From Hahella chejuensis KCTC 2396 (GTDB taxonomy: Bacteria > Pseudomonadota > Gammaproteobacteria > Pseudomonadales > Oleiphilaceae), in assembly GCF_000012985.1 (NCBI RefSeq), contig NC_007645.1, forward strand, positions 2,882,501 to 2,946,500: a stretch of 64,000 nt of DNA. The letters run 5' to 3'. Under the pieces are notes generated by a model. It worked only from the letters and a program-made list of their open reading frames with translations. It made no database searches and was not told the origin of the DNA. This document shows, piece by piece, positions 39,093 to 47,919 of this stretch. The position numbers and the translations under genes are program-made. The stretch's first letter is position 1; each line of letters begins with the position of its first letter.

Positions 39093-39323
39093 TTATTCGT
39101 CATCATCCCAAGGATATGGTAAAGCGCTCACGGCATCTTCAAGCTTCATATAAGCGAAGATGGTTTCATTGGGGTCCTTATGAGACCATCCGTTGATGAC
39201 GGAATATTCGTAACACATTATTGCCCCCATGCCTAACACCGAGTCGACAGCAACCAAATACTGTCCAGACTCGTCTGGTTTTGAGGACCTTATCCATTGC
39301 GGGTTATACTTTCGTTTAGGCAT
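39093..39323 (-). CDS. Small hypothetical acidic-tailed protein
   Basis: 76 residues starting MPKRKYNPQWIRSSKPDESG and ending LPYPWDDDE. The body, GQYLVAVDSVLGMGAIMCYEY, looks like a small beta-sheet protein of the kind seen in phage or mobile-region genes. Its ATG overlaps the stop of a short upstream ORF (TAATG), suggesting coupling. No family assigned. Confidence 0.5.
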   Translation of the reverse strand: MPKRKYNPQWIRSSKPDESGQYLVAVDSVLGMGAIMCYEYSVINGWSHKDPNETIFAYMKLEDAVSALPYPWDDDE

Positions 39324-39403
39324 TAGTTGCTATTCCTGAAGTCTTCAGCCTCTTTGCCATATGCTCGTAATATCTCAATACTGTTGCAAGCAACATCTGC
39401 CAT
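39323..39403 (-). CDS. Possible 26-residue ORF coupled to the small hypothetical gene
   Basis: ATG at 39403 encodes 26 residues (MADVACNSIEILRAYGKE at the start, ending DFRNSN), and its TAA overlaps the ATG of the following gene. A TGA lies two codons upstream in frame and the frame before it also looks coding, so this may be the 3' remnant of a longer decayed gene. Confidence 0.3.
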   Translation of the reverse strand: MADVACNSIEILRAYGKEAEDFRNSN

Positions 39404-39492
39404 TGGTCATGCTACAGGATATTCCGTGAATATTGACTGTTTTGACCTGCTGATTCTGGTTTATGACGGGCTTTCTAGTGTTATTTGCTACT

Positions 39493-39517
39493 GTCGCCCT
39501 CCCGCGCGGAGGTATGT
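39493..39517 (+). other. Possible relic CRISPR repeat fragment
   Basis: GTCGCCCTCCCGCGCGGAGG resembles the first 19 bases of the array repeat with one insertion and a loop change, but the 3' half is lost. A weaker match, CCTCCCACGCG, occurs near 39599. The remainder of the 39404-39689 gap shows no gene. Chance similarity of a GC-rich palindrome is possible. Confidence 0.3.
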
Positions 39518-39689
39518 TTCTATGCAAGTACTGCATAAGCGACAATAAAAAAAACAGCAAGTTCTAGCGTTATTCAAAGCAGCTTTCGCTAACCGATATC
39601 CTCCCACGCGCATTTGCGATTTCCCCTCAAACAAGCAATAGTCATAAGTGAATCTTTGATGCTTTTCAAACTGTTAAGGATGGGGGGAC

Positions 39690-40436
39690 ATGGATATTCA
39701 GAAGCTTTTTGACGATAAGGCGGAGATATACGCCAAGGCGCGGCCGCATTATCCCAAGGCGTTGTATCAGTGGTTGGCGGATGCGTGCGATGGGCATGAG
39801 CGGGTGTGGGATGCGGGGTGTGGCAACGGGCAGGCGGCGGCGCATTTGCGGGAGTATTTTTCCGTGGTGGAGGCCAGTGACGTCAGCGCGGCGCAGATTG
39901 AAAACGCGCCGACTTACCATGGGGTGCATTATTCTGTGCGACCCAGTGAAGACACCGGTTATCCCGATGATTATTTCGACCCCGTCTGCGTCGCTCTGGC
40001 CTTGCACTGGTTCGATTACGAGAAGTTCTGGCCGGAAGTGAAACGAGTATTGCGTCCAGGCGGGTTGTTTGCCGCTTGGGGTTATAGTTGGCCGCATCTG
40101 GGCATGGAGCTGGACGGCGTTCTGGAGCAGAGTCTGTTGCAGGTGATCGAGCCCTATTGGGCGCCGCAAAATCTATTGCTTTGGAACGAGTATAAAGATG
40201 TGCCGTTTCCTCTCGAACCCATTCGCACGCCGCGGTTTGAATTGATCATGCCCTGGACTCTGGACGAATTCTTCTCCTATCTGCACAGCTGGTCGGCGAC
40301 TCGGCGCTGTATGGAAGATCGCGGCGACAGCTTCTTCGCGGATAGTTACGCCCGAATGAAGGAAGCCTGGGGCGGGATGAAAACCCGCCCGGTGACGATG
40401 GATGTGTTTATCCTCGCCGGCCGCCACGGGGGCTAA
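39690..40436 (+). CDS. Class I SAM-dependent methyltransferase
   Basis: 248 residues. Motif I is VWDAGCGNGQAAAHL, the acidic loop is VEASDVSAAQIENA, motif IV is FDPVCVALALHWFD and the following RVLRPGGLFAAWG is the family's post-I strand. It is closest in style to methyltransferase_11-type small-molecule enzymes. AAGGATGGGGG lies upstream of the ATG. The stop overlaps the convergent PEBP gene by 4 nt. Substrate unknown. Confidence 0.88.
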   Translation: MDIQKLFDDKAEIYAKARPHYPKALYQWLADACDGHERVWDAGCGNGQAAAHLREYFSVVEASDVSAAQIENAPTYHGVHYSVRPSEDTGYPDDYFDPVCVALALHWFDYEKFWPEVKRVLRPGGLFAAWGYSWPHLGMELDGVLEQSLLQVIEPYWAPQNLLLWNEYKDVPFPLEPIRTPRFELIMPWTLDEFFSYLHSWSATRRCMEDRGDSFFADSYARMKEAWGGMKTRPVTMDVFILAGRHGG

Positions 40437-40912
40437 CTGCGGCTGTACACGCCAACCAACCGATTCATGCCGATGACATGGGGCTCCACTTTCTCCAGCA
40501 ATTGCCAGAGCGTGAGCCCTTCCGGCAGATCCAATTGGGCGTTGAGCGCCAGAATCCAGAAATAATAGCGATGAGTCCCGTGTCCCGGCGGCGGCATGGG
40601 GCCGCCGTAGCCGGTTTTGCCGAAATCCGTTCTGCCGGTGGCGTAAGCGTTGACGCCCTCCGGCAAACTGTGCACATCGGCGGGAATGTTATACAACGCC
40701 CAATGCACGAATCCATAAGTTCCCTGGGCGCCGATCAAGGGCGCGTCCGGATCGTGACAGATGACAGCGAAGCTCTGCGTTCCCGCCGGTTCTCCCGACC
40801 AGGACAACGCAGGCGAGACATCTTCGCCTTCGCCGGTATGTTTGCTGGGGATGCGGCCGTCATTGCTGAACGCCGCGCTGGTAAGCTGCATATTGGATAA
40901 AGCAAATCCCAT
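40433..40912 (-). CDS. YbhB/YbcL-family PEBP (Raf kinase inhibitor-like) protein
   Basis: 159 residues, typical length. Family motifs: FSNDGRIPSKHTGEGEDVSP, ALSWSGEPAGTQSFAVICHD (the DPDAP loop follows at once) and PPPGHGTHRYYFWILALN. The fold binds anionic ligands; the bacterial role is not settled. No signal peptide, so cytoplasmic. Monocistronic, 40 nt from the neighbouring dienelactone hydrolase gene on the same strand. Confidence 0.92.
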   Translation of the reverse strand: MGFALSNMQLTSAAFSNDGRIPSKHTGEGEDVSPALSWSGEPAGTQSFAVICHDPDAPLIGAQGTYGFVHWALYNIPADVHSLPEGVNAYATGRTDFGKTGYGGPMPPPGHGTHRYYFWILALNAQLDLPEGLTLWQLLEKVEPHVIGMNRLVGVYSRS

Positions 40913-40952
40913 GAATCCTCTCCCTAAAAAGCCTGTTCCTTATTGCTCGGAT

Positions 40953-41690
40953 TTATTGCGTCACGCTGGCGAGAAACTCGCCGAAGCGGCGCCAGGATTT
41001 TTTGTCCGCATCTTCTCTGTATCGATCCGACCCAAATACAGTAAAAGCATGAGGCGCGCCGCTATAAGTAATCATTTCGTGGCTGACGCCGCTTTTTTCA
41101 AGTTCGTTGGCCAAGGCCGCGAACTGCTCCATGGTGATGGCGGAATCGGCGCTGCCGTGCAGGACCAGGAGCTGGCCCTGAGCTTTGCTGTAGTCCTGTC
41201 CATCCGGCGTTTGCAGTCCGCCATGGAAAGACGCGAAGCCTTTCAGATCGGCGCCGGAGCGGGCCATCTCCAATACCGCCGCGCCGCCGAAGCAGTATCC
41301 CATGGCGACAGCGTTGTTGACGTTTCCGCCCTCTGACTTGGCTGTATCCAAAGACGCCTGCAACAGTTTGCGCATTTTGTTACGGTCTTTATAGAGTTCG
41401 CCGGTATGCTGGCGTTTGTCTTCGTCTTTGGTGGGGCGCACGCCGGCGCCGAACAGGTCGACGGCGAATACGGCGTAGCCCATGTCAGATAACATTTCCG
41501 CGCGTTTGACTTCATAGTCGGTCAAGCCGTCCCAATCGTGCACCAGCAGCACCAGAGGCGCGTCTTTGCCGGGGCTGACGTAATAACCTTCATAGGCGTC
41601 GCCGTCGACTTTATAAGTGACTGTTTTGCCCGCGGCGAGAGCGCCACAGGAAAAGACAAGGCTCAGCAGGGTGAGTAGTGGTTTTCTCAT
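40953..41690 (-). CDS. Exported dienelactone hydrolase-family protein
   Basis: 245 residues. An N-terminal signal peptide (LLTLLSLVFSCGALAAG) directs export. The alpha/beta hydrolase core has the nucleophile Cys in AMGYCFGGAAVLEMA (the dienelactone hydrolase GYCxGG elbow), a His late in YSGAPHAFTVFGSDRY, and LVLLVHDWDGLTDYEVKRA around the oxyanion strand. GGAG precedes the ATG. It probably hydrolyses an ester or lactone in the periplasm; substrate unknown. Confidence 0.88.
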   Translation of the reverse strand: MRKPLLTLLSLVFSCGALAAGKTVTYKVDGDAYEGYYVSPGKDAPLVLLVHDWDGLTDYEVKRAEMLSDMGYAVFAVDLFGAGVRPTKDEDKRQHTGELYKDRNKMRKLLQASLDTAKSEGGNVNNAVAMGYCFGGAAVLEMARSGADLKGFASFHGGLQTPDGQDYSKAQGQLLVLHGSADSAITMEQFAALANELEKSGVSHEMITYSGAPHAFTVFGSDRYREDADKKSWRRFGEFLASVTQ

Positions 41691-41817
41691 AACCGGTCTC
41701 CGTGTTAGTGAGTCGCTGTTTTTATTGTAGGGGCGTCGGTGTTGGACAGGCCGCCTCCGACAGTACTCAGTCTAGTACGAAGTACGTAAGAATCAGGTTT
41801 AGCGAGCAGAATCAGTT

Positions 41818-43029
41818 TCAGAAATAGGCGAACAGAGCGCCTGCAAGGGTGGTGGCGACAACGACTTTCCACGGCGCCAGTTTCCAGATCGTCAACAAGG
41901 TGAATGCGGTCAGGGCGATGGCGAAGTCCTGCGCAGACAGCACGGAGCTGGTCCACACCGGATGATAAAGCGCTGAGCCCAGCAGACCCACTACCGCCGC
42001 GTTGGCGCCCGCCATGGCGGCCTGGGCGCGGGCTTGTTTGCGGAAGCGGTCCCAATGAGGAAGCACGGCGATCACCAACAGCATGCCGGGCAGGAAAATG
42101 GCGATAAGACTGATGGCCGCGCCCAGCAGGCCGTTCGGCGATGAAGAGACGGACGCGCCGAGATATGCGGCGAACGTAAACAAGGGGCCGGGAACCGCCT
42201 GCGCGGCGCCATAGCCGGCGATAAAACTGTCGGCACTGATCCAGCCCGGGTCCACCACGCTGGCCTCCAATAAGGGCAGCACCACATGCCCGCCGCCAAA
42301 CACCAGCGCGCCGGTGCGATAAAAGGCTTCAAACAATGCTAATGCCTGTGAGCCTGTGGCAAGGGTGAGCGCGGGCAGAATGAGCAGCAAAAGAAAGAAC
42401 GTCGCCAGGGCGACATATGACTTGCCGTGGGGAAACTCGACCGGTCGGTGCTCTTCCACTTTGCGTTGCGCATGACCGCAAAGAAGCAAACCCGCCCCGG
42501 CGCCAAGCGCAATAACGCCTATTTGTCCGAAGGCTGAGGGAAGGGCGGCGGTCAGAATCACCGCGCCCACTGCGATGCCGGCGCGCTGGCGATCCGGGCA
42601 CAGGCTGCGCGCCATACCCCACACCGCCTGCGCCACAACAGCGACTGCAACCAGTTTCAGTCCGTGAATGAGGCTTTGCCCGACATCTCCGGCAAATACG
42701 TCAGCGCTAAGCGCGAAGAGCAACAGAAACAACGCGGATGGCAAGGTAAAAGCAGTCCAGGCGGCCAGTGCGCCTTGCAGGCCGCCACGACGCATCCCCA
42801 ACGCAAACCCCACCTGACTGCTTGCCGGCCCCGGCAGGAATTGACATAACGCCACCAGATCGGCGTAACTTTCTTCGCTCAACCAGCGCCGCCGGGTGAC
42901 GAATTCATCGCGGAAATACCCCAAATGCGCCACCGGTCCGCCAAAAGACGTCAGACCCAGTTTTAAAAACGCGCGAAAGATATCGCCGGTCGTGGAGGTT
43001 TGAGCGGGAGTGTCAGTGAGGTCGTTCAT
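41818..43029 (-). CDS. chrA: Chromate transporter, CHR family (ChrA)
   Basis: 403 residues, long-chain CHR type with two homologous halves. FLKLGLTSFGGPVAHLGYFRDEFV and LCQFLPGPASSQVGFALG mark the first half; YRTGALVFGGGHVVLPLLE and GAAQAVPGPLFTFAAYLG mark the second. About ten membrane segments. The family exports chromate from the cytoplasm. No chrB regulator is adjacent. The gap 41691-41817 before it shows nothing recognisable. Confidence 0.92.
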   Translation of the reverse strand: MNDLTDTPAQTSTTGDIFRAFLKLGLTSFGGPVAHLGYFRDEFVTRRRWLSEESYADLVALCQFLPGPASSQVGFALGMRRGGLQGALAAWTAFTLPSALFLLLFALSADVFAGDVGQSLIHGLKLVAVAVVAQAVWGMARSLCPDRQRAGIAVGAVILTAALPSAFGQIGVIALGAGAGLLLCGHAQRKVEEHRPVEFPHGKSYVALATFFLLLLILPALTLATGSQALALFEAFYRTGALVFGGGHVVLPLLEASVVDPGWISADSFIAGYGAAQAVPGPLFTFAAYLGASVSSSPNGLLGAAISLIAIFLPGMLLVIAVLPHWDRFRKQARAQAAMAGANAAVVGLLGSALYHPVWTSSVLSAQDFAIALTAFTLLTIWKLAPWKVVVATTLAGALFAYF

Positions 43030-43122
43030 AGCGGCGTTTGTGAATCAAAAAGTGCGAAATGCTAAGTCTGTTATATTGCGCTTTGATGACAAAAAAGAGT
43101 CTCTTTCAGATTAAGTGAAAAA

Positions 43123-43863
43123 TTACTCCAAGCCTCTTTCCTGCAGGAGCTTTTGCAGAGCAGGGTATTCGCTGTAACTGCGAATGCTGGGGTCGCCATT
43201 AACTAATAAGGCCAGCTCCCGCCAGCGCTCATGGGCCGCCACATCTGGGTGAACAACGGCATCTACCATCATTCTGTAACTTGTAAGTGGCTCCACCCAT
43301 TGCATTAAATCCGGGTGCGACAGGACTTGGGGCAGAGGCAGCAGGTCTCCAATAAATGTATGTGCGTCAAACTCAAGCACATGAGGGATTAACTGATCCC
43401 ATTGCGGATAGTTATCCAGAATAGCCGGCAATATGGTTTCTTCGACGACTGGCGCTTGATGCTCGGAACAATCGCTAAAGTCCATCAGCGCGAGGACCAG
43501 GTCAAACCACTGTGGGTGGGCGCGGGTGGTTTTCTCGCCAAGCAGCAGGGCGACGCTGTAGGTTGTGCTGTATCCATCGAACCCCTGACATAATCCGCCT
43601 TCGTCATCTTCGAAAGAAATGCGTTCGCCGTAGACTTCCTCCGCTACGTCCTCGAAGTCGCGGGAGGCGTTGATCGCGGCCTCCACCAGTTCGGGCCAGC
43701 GTGGATGCGCGATGGCGTCGGGATGGGCGAGTATGGCGCTGCAGGCTTCATTCGCCGCCTCGACAGCGTCGTCGTCATCGGTGGTCATGTGAGCAAGTAA
43801 ATCCGACGCCCAGTTGGCGTCTTGAATGGCGGAAGCGGTTAAAAGTTGCTCCAGTTCTTTCAC
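43123..43863 (-). CDS. Hypothetical protein with repeated His-Pro/Trp motifs
   Basis: 246 residues from a GTG at 43863, chosen because AGAGGA lies about 9 nt upstream; a TTG at 43905 would extend it by 14 residues. A short motif of the type HP(x)nW(x)L recurs about five times (AHPRWPELVEA, AHPQWFDLVLA, NYPQWDQLIP, SHPDLMQWVEP, HERWRELALL), suggesting a helical repeat protein. Acidic overall. No family recognised, and no signal peptide or membrane span. Confidence 0.65.
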   Translation of the reverse strand: MKELEQLLTASAIQDANWASDLLAHMTTDDDDAVEAANEACSAILAHPDAIAHPRWPELVEAAINASRDFEDVAEEVYGERISFEDDEGGLCQGFDGYSTTYSVALLLGEKTTRAHPQWFDLVLALMDFSDCSEHQAPVVEETILPAILDNYPQWDQLIPHVLEFDAHTFIGDLLPLPQVLSHPDLMQWVEPLTSYRMMVDAVVHPDVAAHERWRELALLVNGDPSIRSYSEYPALQKLLQERGLE

Positions 43864-44133
43864 GACGGAATATCCTCTTGGATCTCTTTGTAAATACACG
43901 GACAAATGGCCGATTCACCGTCCGCTCTACGGGTGTTATACCTTAATACGGCCGCCAACGCTAACCGGTATACGGAGTGTGCAGCGGCCTGTCGCGCCAG
44001 TGACGGCGCAGCTTCGAAAGGGTATTCGACGTATTGATTAAGGTCGCCGTTGAGACGACCTGCGCAATATGAGCCAGCAATCCGGTTTAGTCGCCTGGCG
44101 ACGCCTATTCTTTTCAATCAGACAGAAGTATTC

Positions 44134-44499
44134 ATGGTCAGAATTATTGGTCCGGCAACCCCCCGATATCGTTTTGAGAAATGTCCCGTACAGGATAAAT
44201 ACATCCTGGTTGAGAACGCGCCGTTCGAAACCGCCGCCGCCACCTTGGGCGAGGCCCTGACGCAATACGCCAACGCCTTCAGCGCCAGCATCCGGCCTTT
44301 TGACGGCGACGACAACATCCCATTGCCGGAAGGGGAGTCCAAGTATTTCTATTATCTGGACAAAAACTCCGTGCACGGCGAAGCTATCGTTGATATTCAC
44401 ATACATCGTCACAACGGCGAACACCTGTGTCCCGGCCAGGACATGAACTTTCAACTATGTTCCGGCGATGCGGTGACCATCGGCGCACTGGCGTGTTAG
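44134..44499 (+). CDS. Hypothetical protein
   Basis: 121 residues from the ATG at 44134 (MVRIIGPATPRYRFEKCP); a longer in-frame start at 44050 lacks support. KYFYYLDKNSVHGEAIVDIH and HRHNGEHLCPGQDMN are the notable segments, with His/Cys that might bind metal. It may be paired with the next gene, 29 nt downstream. No family recognised. Confidence 0.6.
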   Translation: MVRIIGPATPRYRFEKCPVQDKYILVENAPFETAAATLGEALTQYANAFSASIRPFDGDDNIPLPEGESKYFYYLDKNSVHGEAIVDIHIHRHNGEHLCPGQDMNFQLCSGDAVTIGALAC

Positions 44500-44528
44500 G
44501 GTGACCTGCATTCACTAGGGAGAGTCCG

Positions 44529-45071
44529 TTGTTCACCGACCAGCAAATCCACCTACTGCATAATCAGCAGCCGATCACTGACGAGCCGCCTTGGAGCGGT
44601 GGCGATGAACGCGCCATCGACGGATTCTATAAGTTTATTTTCGCCAGAGTTTCCCAGTTAACCATGGCTAAAGTTCATGCTGAGTGGGAACATTATGGCT
44701 CCGGCTACGCGTCATTTATTGACGCTTGTTTCCATAAAGACAAGGCGCACCTGCACGGACAAATAGAGCCGGAGCAACGGCGATTGCAAGTGCTGTTCAG
44801 CCGCTTGTCGCCTTACTTCGTCATGCTGGAAACCGAAGCGCCTCTATCAGGTTTCAAATTGTTGCCGTCCTTCAGCGGCCTGGATCAACTTAGTGGGCCG
44901 GACATATTGAATCTGGCGCAAGCGGTTCAACCGGTGTTGGAAGACTTTGGTTTGGTGCGTCTCTATCAGTCGGATTTGGAAACAACCTTATCTCGTAAGG
45001 TCAAAGTTCCCACTGTGCTGAACGAGGGCGCATGTAGAGAGTTCGATGCGCTGTTTTATTGGGAGGATTAG
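44529..45071 (+). CDS. Hypothetical protein starting with TTG
   Basis: 180 residues. AGGGAGAG lies 4 nt before a TTG at 44529, which supports that start. Mainly helical (RAIDGFYKFIFARVSQLTMA) and ends EFDALFYWED. No recognised domain. Together with the preceding gene it forms the left edge of a stretch of small orphan genes. Confidence 0.6.
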   Translation: MFTDQQIHLLHNQQPITDEPPWSGGDERAIDGFYKFIFARVSQLTMAKVHAEWEHYGSGYASFIDACFHKDKAHLHGQIEPEQRRLQVLFSRLSPYFVMLETEAPLSGFKLLPSFSGLDQLSGPDILNLAQAVQPVLEDFGLVRLYQSDLETTLSRKVKVPTVLNEGACREFDALFYWED

Positions 45072-45207
45072 GGTGATGCTGTCCTGAAAAGTACTTCGAT
45101 TCAATATATTGGGATTTTTACACTGGAATCGGTGGACTAGAGGAACTATCTTCAAAGTGTTGCAATAGGAAAATGCGCATTCTCAATATGTCTTGAGAAC
45201 GTAAATT

Positions 45208-45486
45208 GTGAAAAATAATAAAGTACCTCTATCAGAAAAAGAAAAGTCTGATATCGCTTATTTGAAAAATCTTGTGCGGGAGCTCAGGAGCGAAAACGCG
45301 AAACTGAGCAAAAAGACGGCGCGCCTTGAAGCAAAGTGCGAAACCCTTGGAAATAGAGTTTCAGTGCTGGAAAAGTTAAAGGTTCCGAAACAAGCAAGAC
45401 AATTGTCAGATTATGAATTCGCTAGACGTATTGCTTTTTTACTAAACAAAGTTGGAGTAAATATTAACGGGGAGAAGGGGGTGTAA
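45208..45486 (+). CDS. Small coiled-coil protein
   Basis: 92 residues from a GTG at 45208. Residues about 15-60 are a clear heptad region (KNLVRELRSENAKLSKKTAR, then LEAKCETLGNRVSVLEKL). AT-rich compared with genes to the left. The stop is 7 nt before an attC-like palindrome, as in an integron gene cassette. Function unknown. Confidence 0.55.
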   Translation: MKNNKVPLSEKEKSDIAYLKNLVRELRSENAKLSKKTARLEAKCETLGNRVSVLEKLKVPKQARQLSDYEFARRIAFLLNKVGVNINGEKGV

Positions 45487-45492
45487 AGCCCG

Positions 45493-45552
45493 CCTTAACA
45501 AGCCGTTCAAGTTGACTGCATTGCGTGTGGCGGATTAGCTGAAACGTTAAAT
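45493..45552. repeat. attC-like recombination site 1
   Basis: Begins CCTTAACAAGCCGTTCAAG, close to TAACAATTCGTTCAAG of known attC sites, and ends AACGTTAAAT, where GTTAAAT fits the GTTRRRY core. About 60 bp with imperfect internal symmetry. The next gene's ATG overlaps the core, as in cassettes. Inferred by pattern only. Confidence 0.55.
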
Positions 45553-46078
45553 GAAAGAGGCTCGAAAAATCTTGAAAAAATTCTATGGTTTTATTTATTT
45601 TCTATTTTTATTTCAGGGTTGTGCTTTATCTGGACTTACTCAGATGGAGATGCTGGAAGCTGAAACATCAGATATGCTGAGTGACGAGATTGCAATAGAA
45701 TTTTATTGTGGACCAAAAACATACAGCGTTATGGCTTCATTGATTGTTCCTCTTCCACCAATAATTCCCGTTTTTATTGATTCAGATCCACAAATTTTCC
45801 TTACTCATCCGAGTTGGGTTACAGTTGAGTCGATGTCCCTGCAAAATCAAGATGGAAAGCAGATAGAACTCCAGTTTGTTGAGGATCGTCCTAAGCTCAA
45901 AAGCGACGATAGAATAGTAAGCTTATATATAGCGAAAGGGGGCTGCGATTGTTTAGGTGACTCGAATCTTGAATTCAAGGCTATAAATAGAGAAACTGGT
46001 GTAATCACTCATATAAAAGTAAAGATAATATACAGTGCAGGGGAGCTGACATTCGAATGGGACTATCTGAGTGCTTAA
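45551..46078 (+). CDS. Putative lipoprotein in a cassette-like position
   Basis: 175 residues. A hydrophobic N-terminus (FYGFIYFLFLFQGC) ends in a lipobox-type Cys near residue 24. The rest is beta-rich (EIAIEFYCGPKTYSVMASLI) with two closely spaced Cys (GGCDCLG). AT-rich codon use. Starts within the core of the upstream attC-like site. No family recognised. Confidence 0.55.
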   Translation: MKEARKILKKFYGFIYFLFLFQGCALSGLTQMEMLEAETSDMLSDEIAIEFYCGPKTYSVMASLIVPLPPIIPVFIDSDPQIFLTHPSWVTVESMSLQNQDGKQIELQFVEDRPKLKSDDRIVSLYIAKGGCDCLGDSNLEFKAINRETGVITHIKVKIIYSAGELTFEWDYLSA

Positions 46079-46166
46079 AATATTTTGACAGGGGTTGAAA
46101 CCGACCGGAGCTCGGCTGCACTCAGTGCCAGAAGCTATCTCCGGCGCTAGGATTTAATGGACAGGT

Positions 46167-46841
46167 ATGGATTTAGAAGCAGGTTTTTGGGCTAGAGATT
46201 ACGAGATTGATAAACAAGATTCGGAAATCGTTCCAAAGTCAGGTGAAAATCGAATAGTTTATGTTTCTTTAGGTACTGAACTTCGGAAAGATGAAAAGTT
46301 TTATGTCCTTTGGTTTCCGCCTTATTCAGAATTCAATGGGTGGAATGATAACCCAAATGAAATTAGAGGAACTCATGTAGTTGAATGTACATTAACTTAT
46401 CTTGAGAGTTATCCGTATATGGATGATCGGATCAATAACTTTGTAGCAAAGAGTATCGTCCCTAAAGCTGCAAGTAAGTATGAAGCTAGTGTCTTGATGG
46501 TTAAGCCTTTTCTAGAATTCTGCGAAAACTATAGGGGTAATGATGAGTTTTACTTTCAGCGGTGTGGTTATCCTGATGGTAGCTCCAAAATGATATGGGA
46601 AGAGTCAAAGGAATATAGAAAGGCTCAACTTGGAAATGACCTCATATACATAACCGGTAGTGTCCCTGAGCAGAGTTTCGGTGCTGTAATTGAAGTTAGT
46701 GTTAATGGTAGTTACTGCGTCAAGTTCCATGAGCATTATGACCCTGGTATAGAACAGTGCGTAGCCATCAACTATGAACTAAAGGGAAACGAACTTCAGT
46801 TTTTTAAAGAGGCAATAGAGAGTGCTATTGAGCTCGACTAG
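46167..46841 (+). CDS. Hypothetical protein
   Basis: 224 residues, acidic and soluble, with many aromatic residues (KFYVLWFPPYSEFNGWNDNP). AT-rich codon use differs from the flanking core genes. No motif recognised. It is followed 6 nt after its stop by a TAACAAG palindrome. AGGTATGG is the only purine stretch before the ATG. Confidence 0.6.
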   Translation: MDLEAGFWARDYEIDKQDSEIVPKSGENRIVYVSLGTELRKDEKFYVLWFPPYSEFNGWNDNPNEIRGTHVVECTLTYLESYPYMDDRINNFVAKSIVPKAASKYEASVLMVKPFLEFCENYRGNDEFYFQRCGYPDGSSKMIWEESKEYRKAQLGNDLIYITGSVPEQSFGAVIEVSVNGSYCVKFHEHYDPGIEQCVAINYELKGNELQFFKEAIESAIELD

Positions 46842-46847
46842 CAAAAA

Positions 46848-46911
46848 GTCCTAACAAGTCAATACGGCGTTGCCCTTCGCGCTGGACGCTCTCTGCTGCG
46901 AAGCATTAGGC
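46848..46911. repeat. attC-like site 2
   Basis: GTCCTAACAAGTC at the left and GCATTAGGC at the right are complementary at their outer ends (CCTAA/TTAGG), with CTTCGCGC and GCTGCGAAG inside. The right core is ATTAGGC rather than GTTRRRY, so it is degenerate. Confidence 0.45.
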
Positions 46912-46963
46912 GAAAAAGAAGTGTGTTTGCGGTGCTGTAGAAGCTGAAAGCTCGGACAGCTTC

Positions 46964-47099
46964 TACTATTAATCAGGCAGACAAATAGCTTCCTTCTATT
47001 TGTCTGCAACGACAGGCCCTGCCTCCCGCGGCTAGCCGCCGCGCAGGCGCATCCATGCGCCTGATTATTAACATGCCAATATCATTGCCATATTAATAA
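46964..47099 (-). repeat. Multi-hairpin dispersed repeat, copy B (inverted)
   Basis: Reverse-orientation copy of the element at 38929-39078: CAGACAAATAG/CTATTTGTCTG, ACAGGCCCTG, the GCGGC/GCCGC stem, CAGGCGCAT/ATGCGCCTG, and the outer TTAACATG stem with GGCAATGATA. It has inserted into the cassette-like region between two orphan genes. Confidence 0.75.
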
Positions 47100-47138
47100 T
47101 CACAAATGGTTGATGGAGTAATTAATCGTAATAGTTGA

Positions 47139-47313
47139 ATAGATGGCGATCTTGAGGCTGCAGCGCTACACGAAGAGAAGGATGAATAGTCTGACTTCAC
47201 AGATCCGCCAGAATTAACCGATGAAAACCTAAAATGCGGCAAAGAACATCTTGATGCAAAACAGATTACGCAAAATGAGTTTGAAGATTTATGGGGCTCT
47301 ACACGAAACTAGC
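47139..47313 (+). pseudogene. Remnant ORF with internal amber codon
   Basis: One frame reads IDGDLEAAALHEEKDE, then TAG, then SDFTDPPELTDENLKCGKEH and on to NEFEDLWGSTRN before a TAG. There is no start codon. The acidic coding-like composition on both sides of the stop indicates a decayed gene, probably truncated at its 5' end by the adjacent repeat element. Confidence 0.4.
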
Positions 47314-47324
47314 AGTAGTATCAC

Positions 47325-47407
47325 CTGACAAGGCGCTGTTGTCGCCGCTTTCGCGTCTGAGACAACTGTCACGTTGCACTGGCTACCCGAAAGCTAGCGG
47401 TAGCCGA
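47325..47407. repeat. attC-like site 3
   Basis: CCTGACAAGGCGCTGTTGTC at the left edge closely matches site 4 (CCTAACAAGGCGCTAATGTC). It sits between a decayed ORF and the next gene. Right boundary about GGTAGCCG; no perfect GTTRRRY core. Confidence 0.4.
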
Positions 47408-47409
47408 TT

Positions 47410-47919
47410 ATGAAAAGACGACGCCCCACAGTTCCAATTTCCGAATGGAAATTGGCTACTCACTTAGAGGCAACCCATGAAATTCAGAATCAAAAGGGTG
47501 TGCCAGCATATGGCTGTGATTGTGAGTGGTGCTTTATCTGGAAACACTGCTTAAAGGATGTGCTTCCAGAAGAGTTACAGGGGCAACTCACAAGGGTTGG
47601 AGTGGAGCTAGAGCACCCTACCGACGTATACAAATTTAGCGATAACGAAAATGGGTCTAGCATAAGGGTGGTCTATCATTCTGTGGGCAAGATTCTAGAA
47701 GGCCCTAATCACTGGAAAAGGACTGATATTGGGGCGATGCTTATGTATTCCACAATCAGGGAGAACCCATACTTATCTCTGGTCGTGTTTCCCCAAAGTC
47801 AGTCCCTTGATGAAGCGCCGGTTCTTAAAAATACATCTGCTGGTGAGCTGGTGCGGATTGATTTCCGCCTTGCAATACCAAATGAAGTGACAAAAAGTAA
47901 TGTGCCAGATCTTGCCTAA
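47410..47919 (+). CDS. Hypothetical cassette protein
   Basis: 169 residues starting MKRRRPTVPISEWKLATHLE. Cys residues cluster in GCDCEWCFIWKHC, which may form a metal site. No recognised family, no signal peptide. The TAA stop is part of the following TAACAAG palindrome (GCCTAAC), the arrangement seen in integron cassettes. AT-rich. Confidence 0.55.
   Translation: MKRRRPTVPISEWKLATHLEATHEIQNQKGVPAYGCDCEWCFIWKHCLKDVLPEELQGQLTRVGVELEHPTDVYKFSDNENGSSIRVVYHSVGKILEGPNHWKRTDIGAMLMYSTIRENPYLSLVVFPQSQSLDEAPVLKNTSAGELVRIDFRLAIPNEVTKSNVPDLA

Noticed and set aside
41691-41817. A terminator or small gene between ChrA and the dienelactone hydrolase
   Set aside because: No convincing stem with T-tract and no ORF with a ribosome site.
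46079-46166. An attC-like site between the lipoprotein and the 224-residue gene
   Set aside because: There is a palindromic GCACTCAGTGC but no TAACAA box or GTTRRRY core, so I did not call it.
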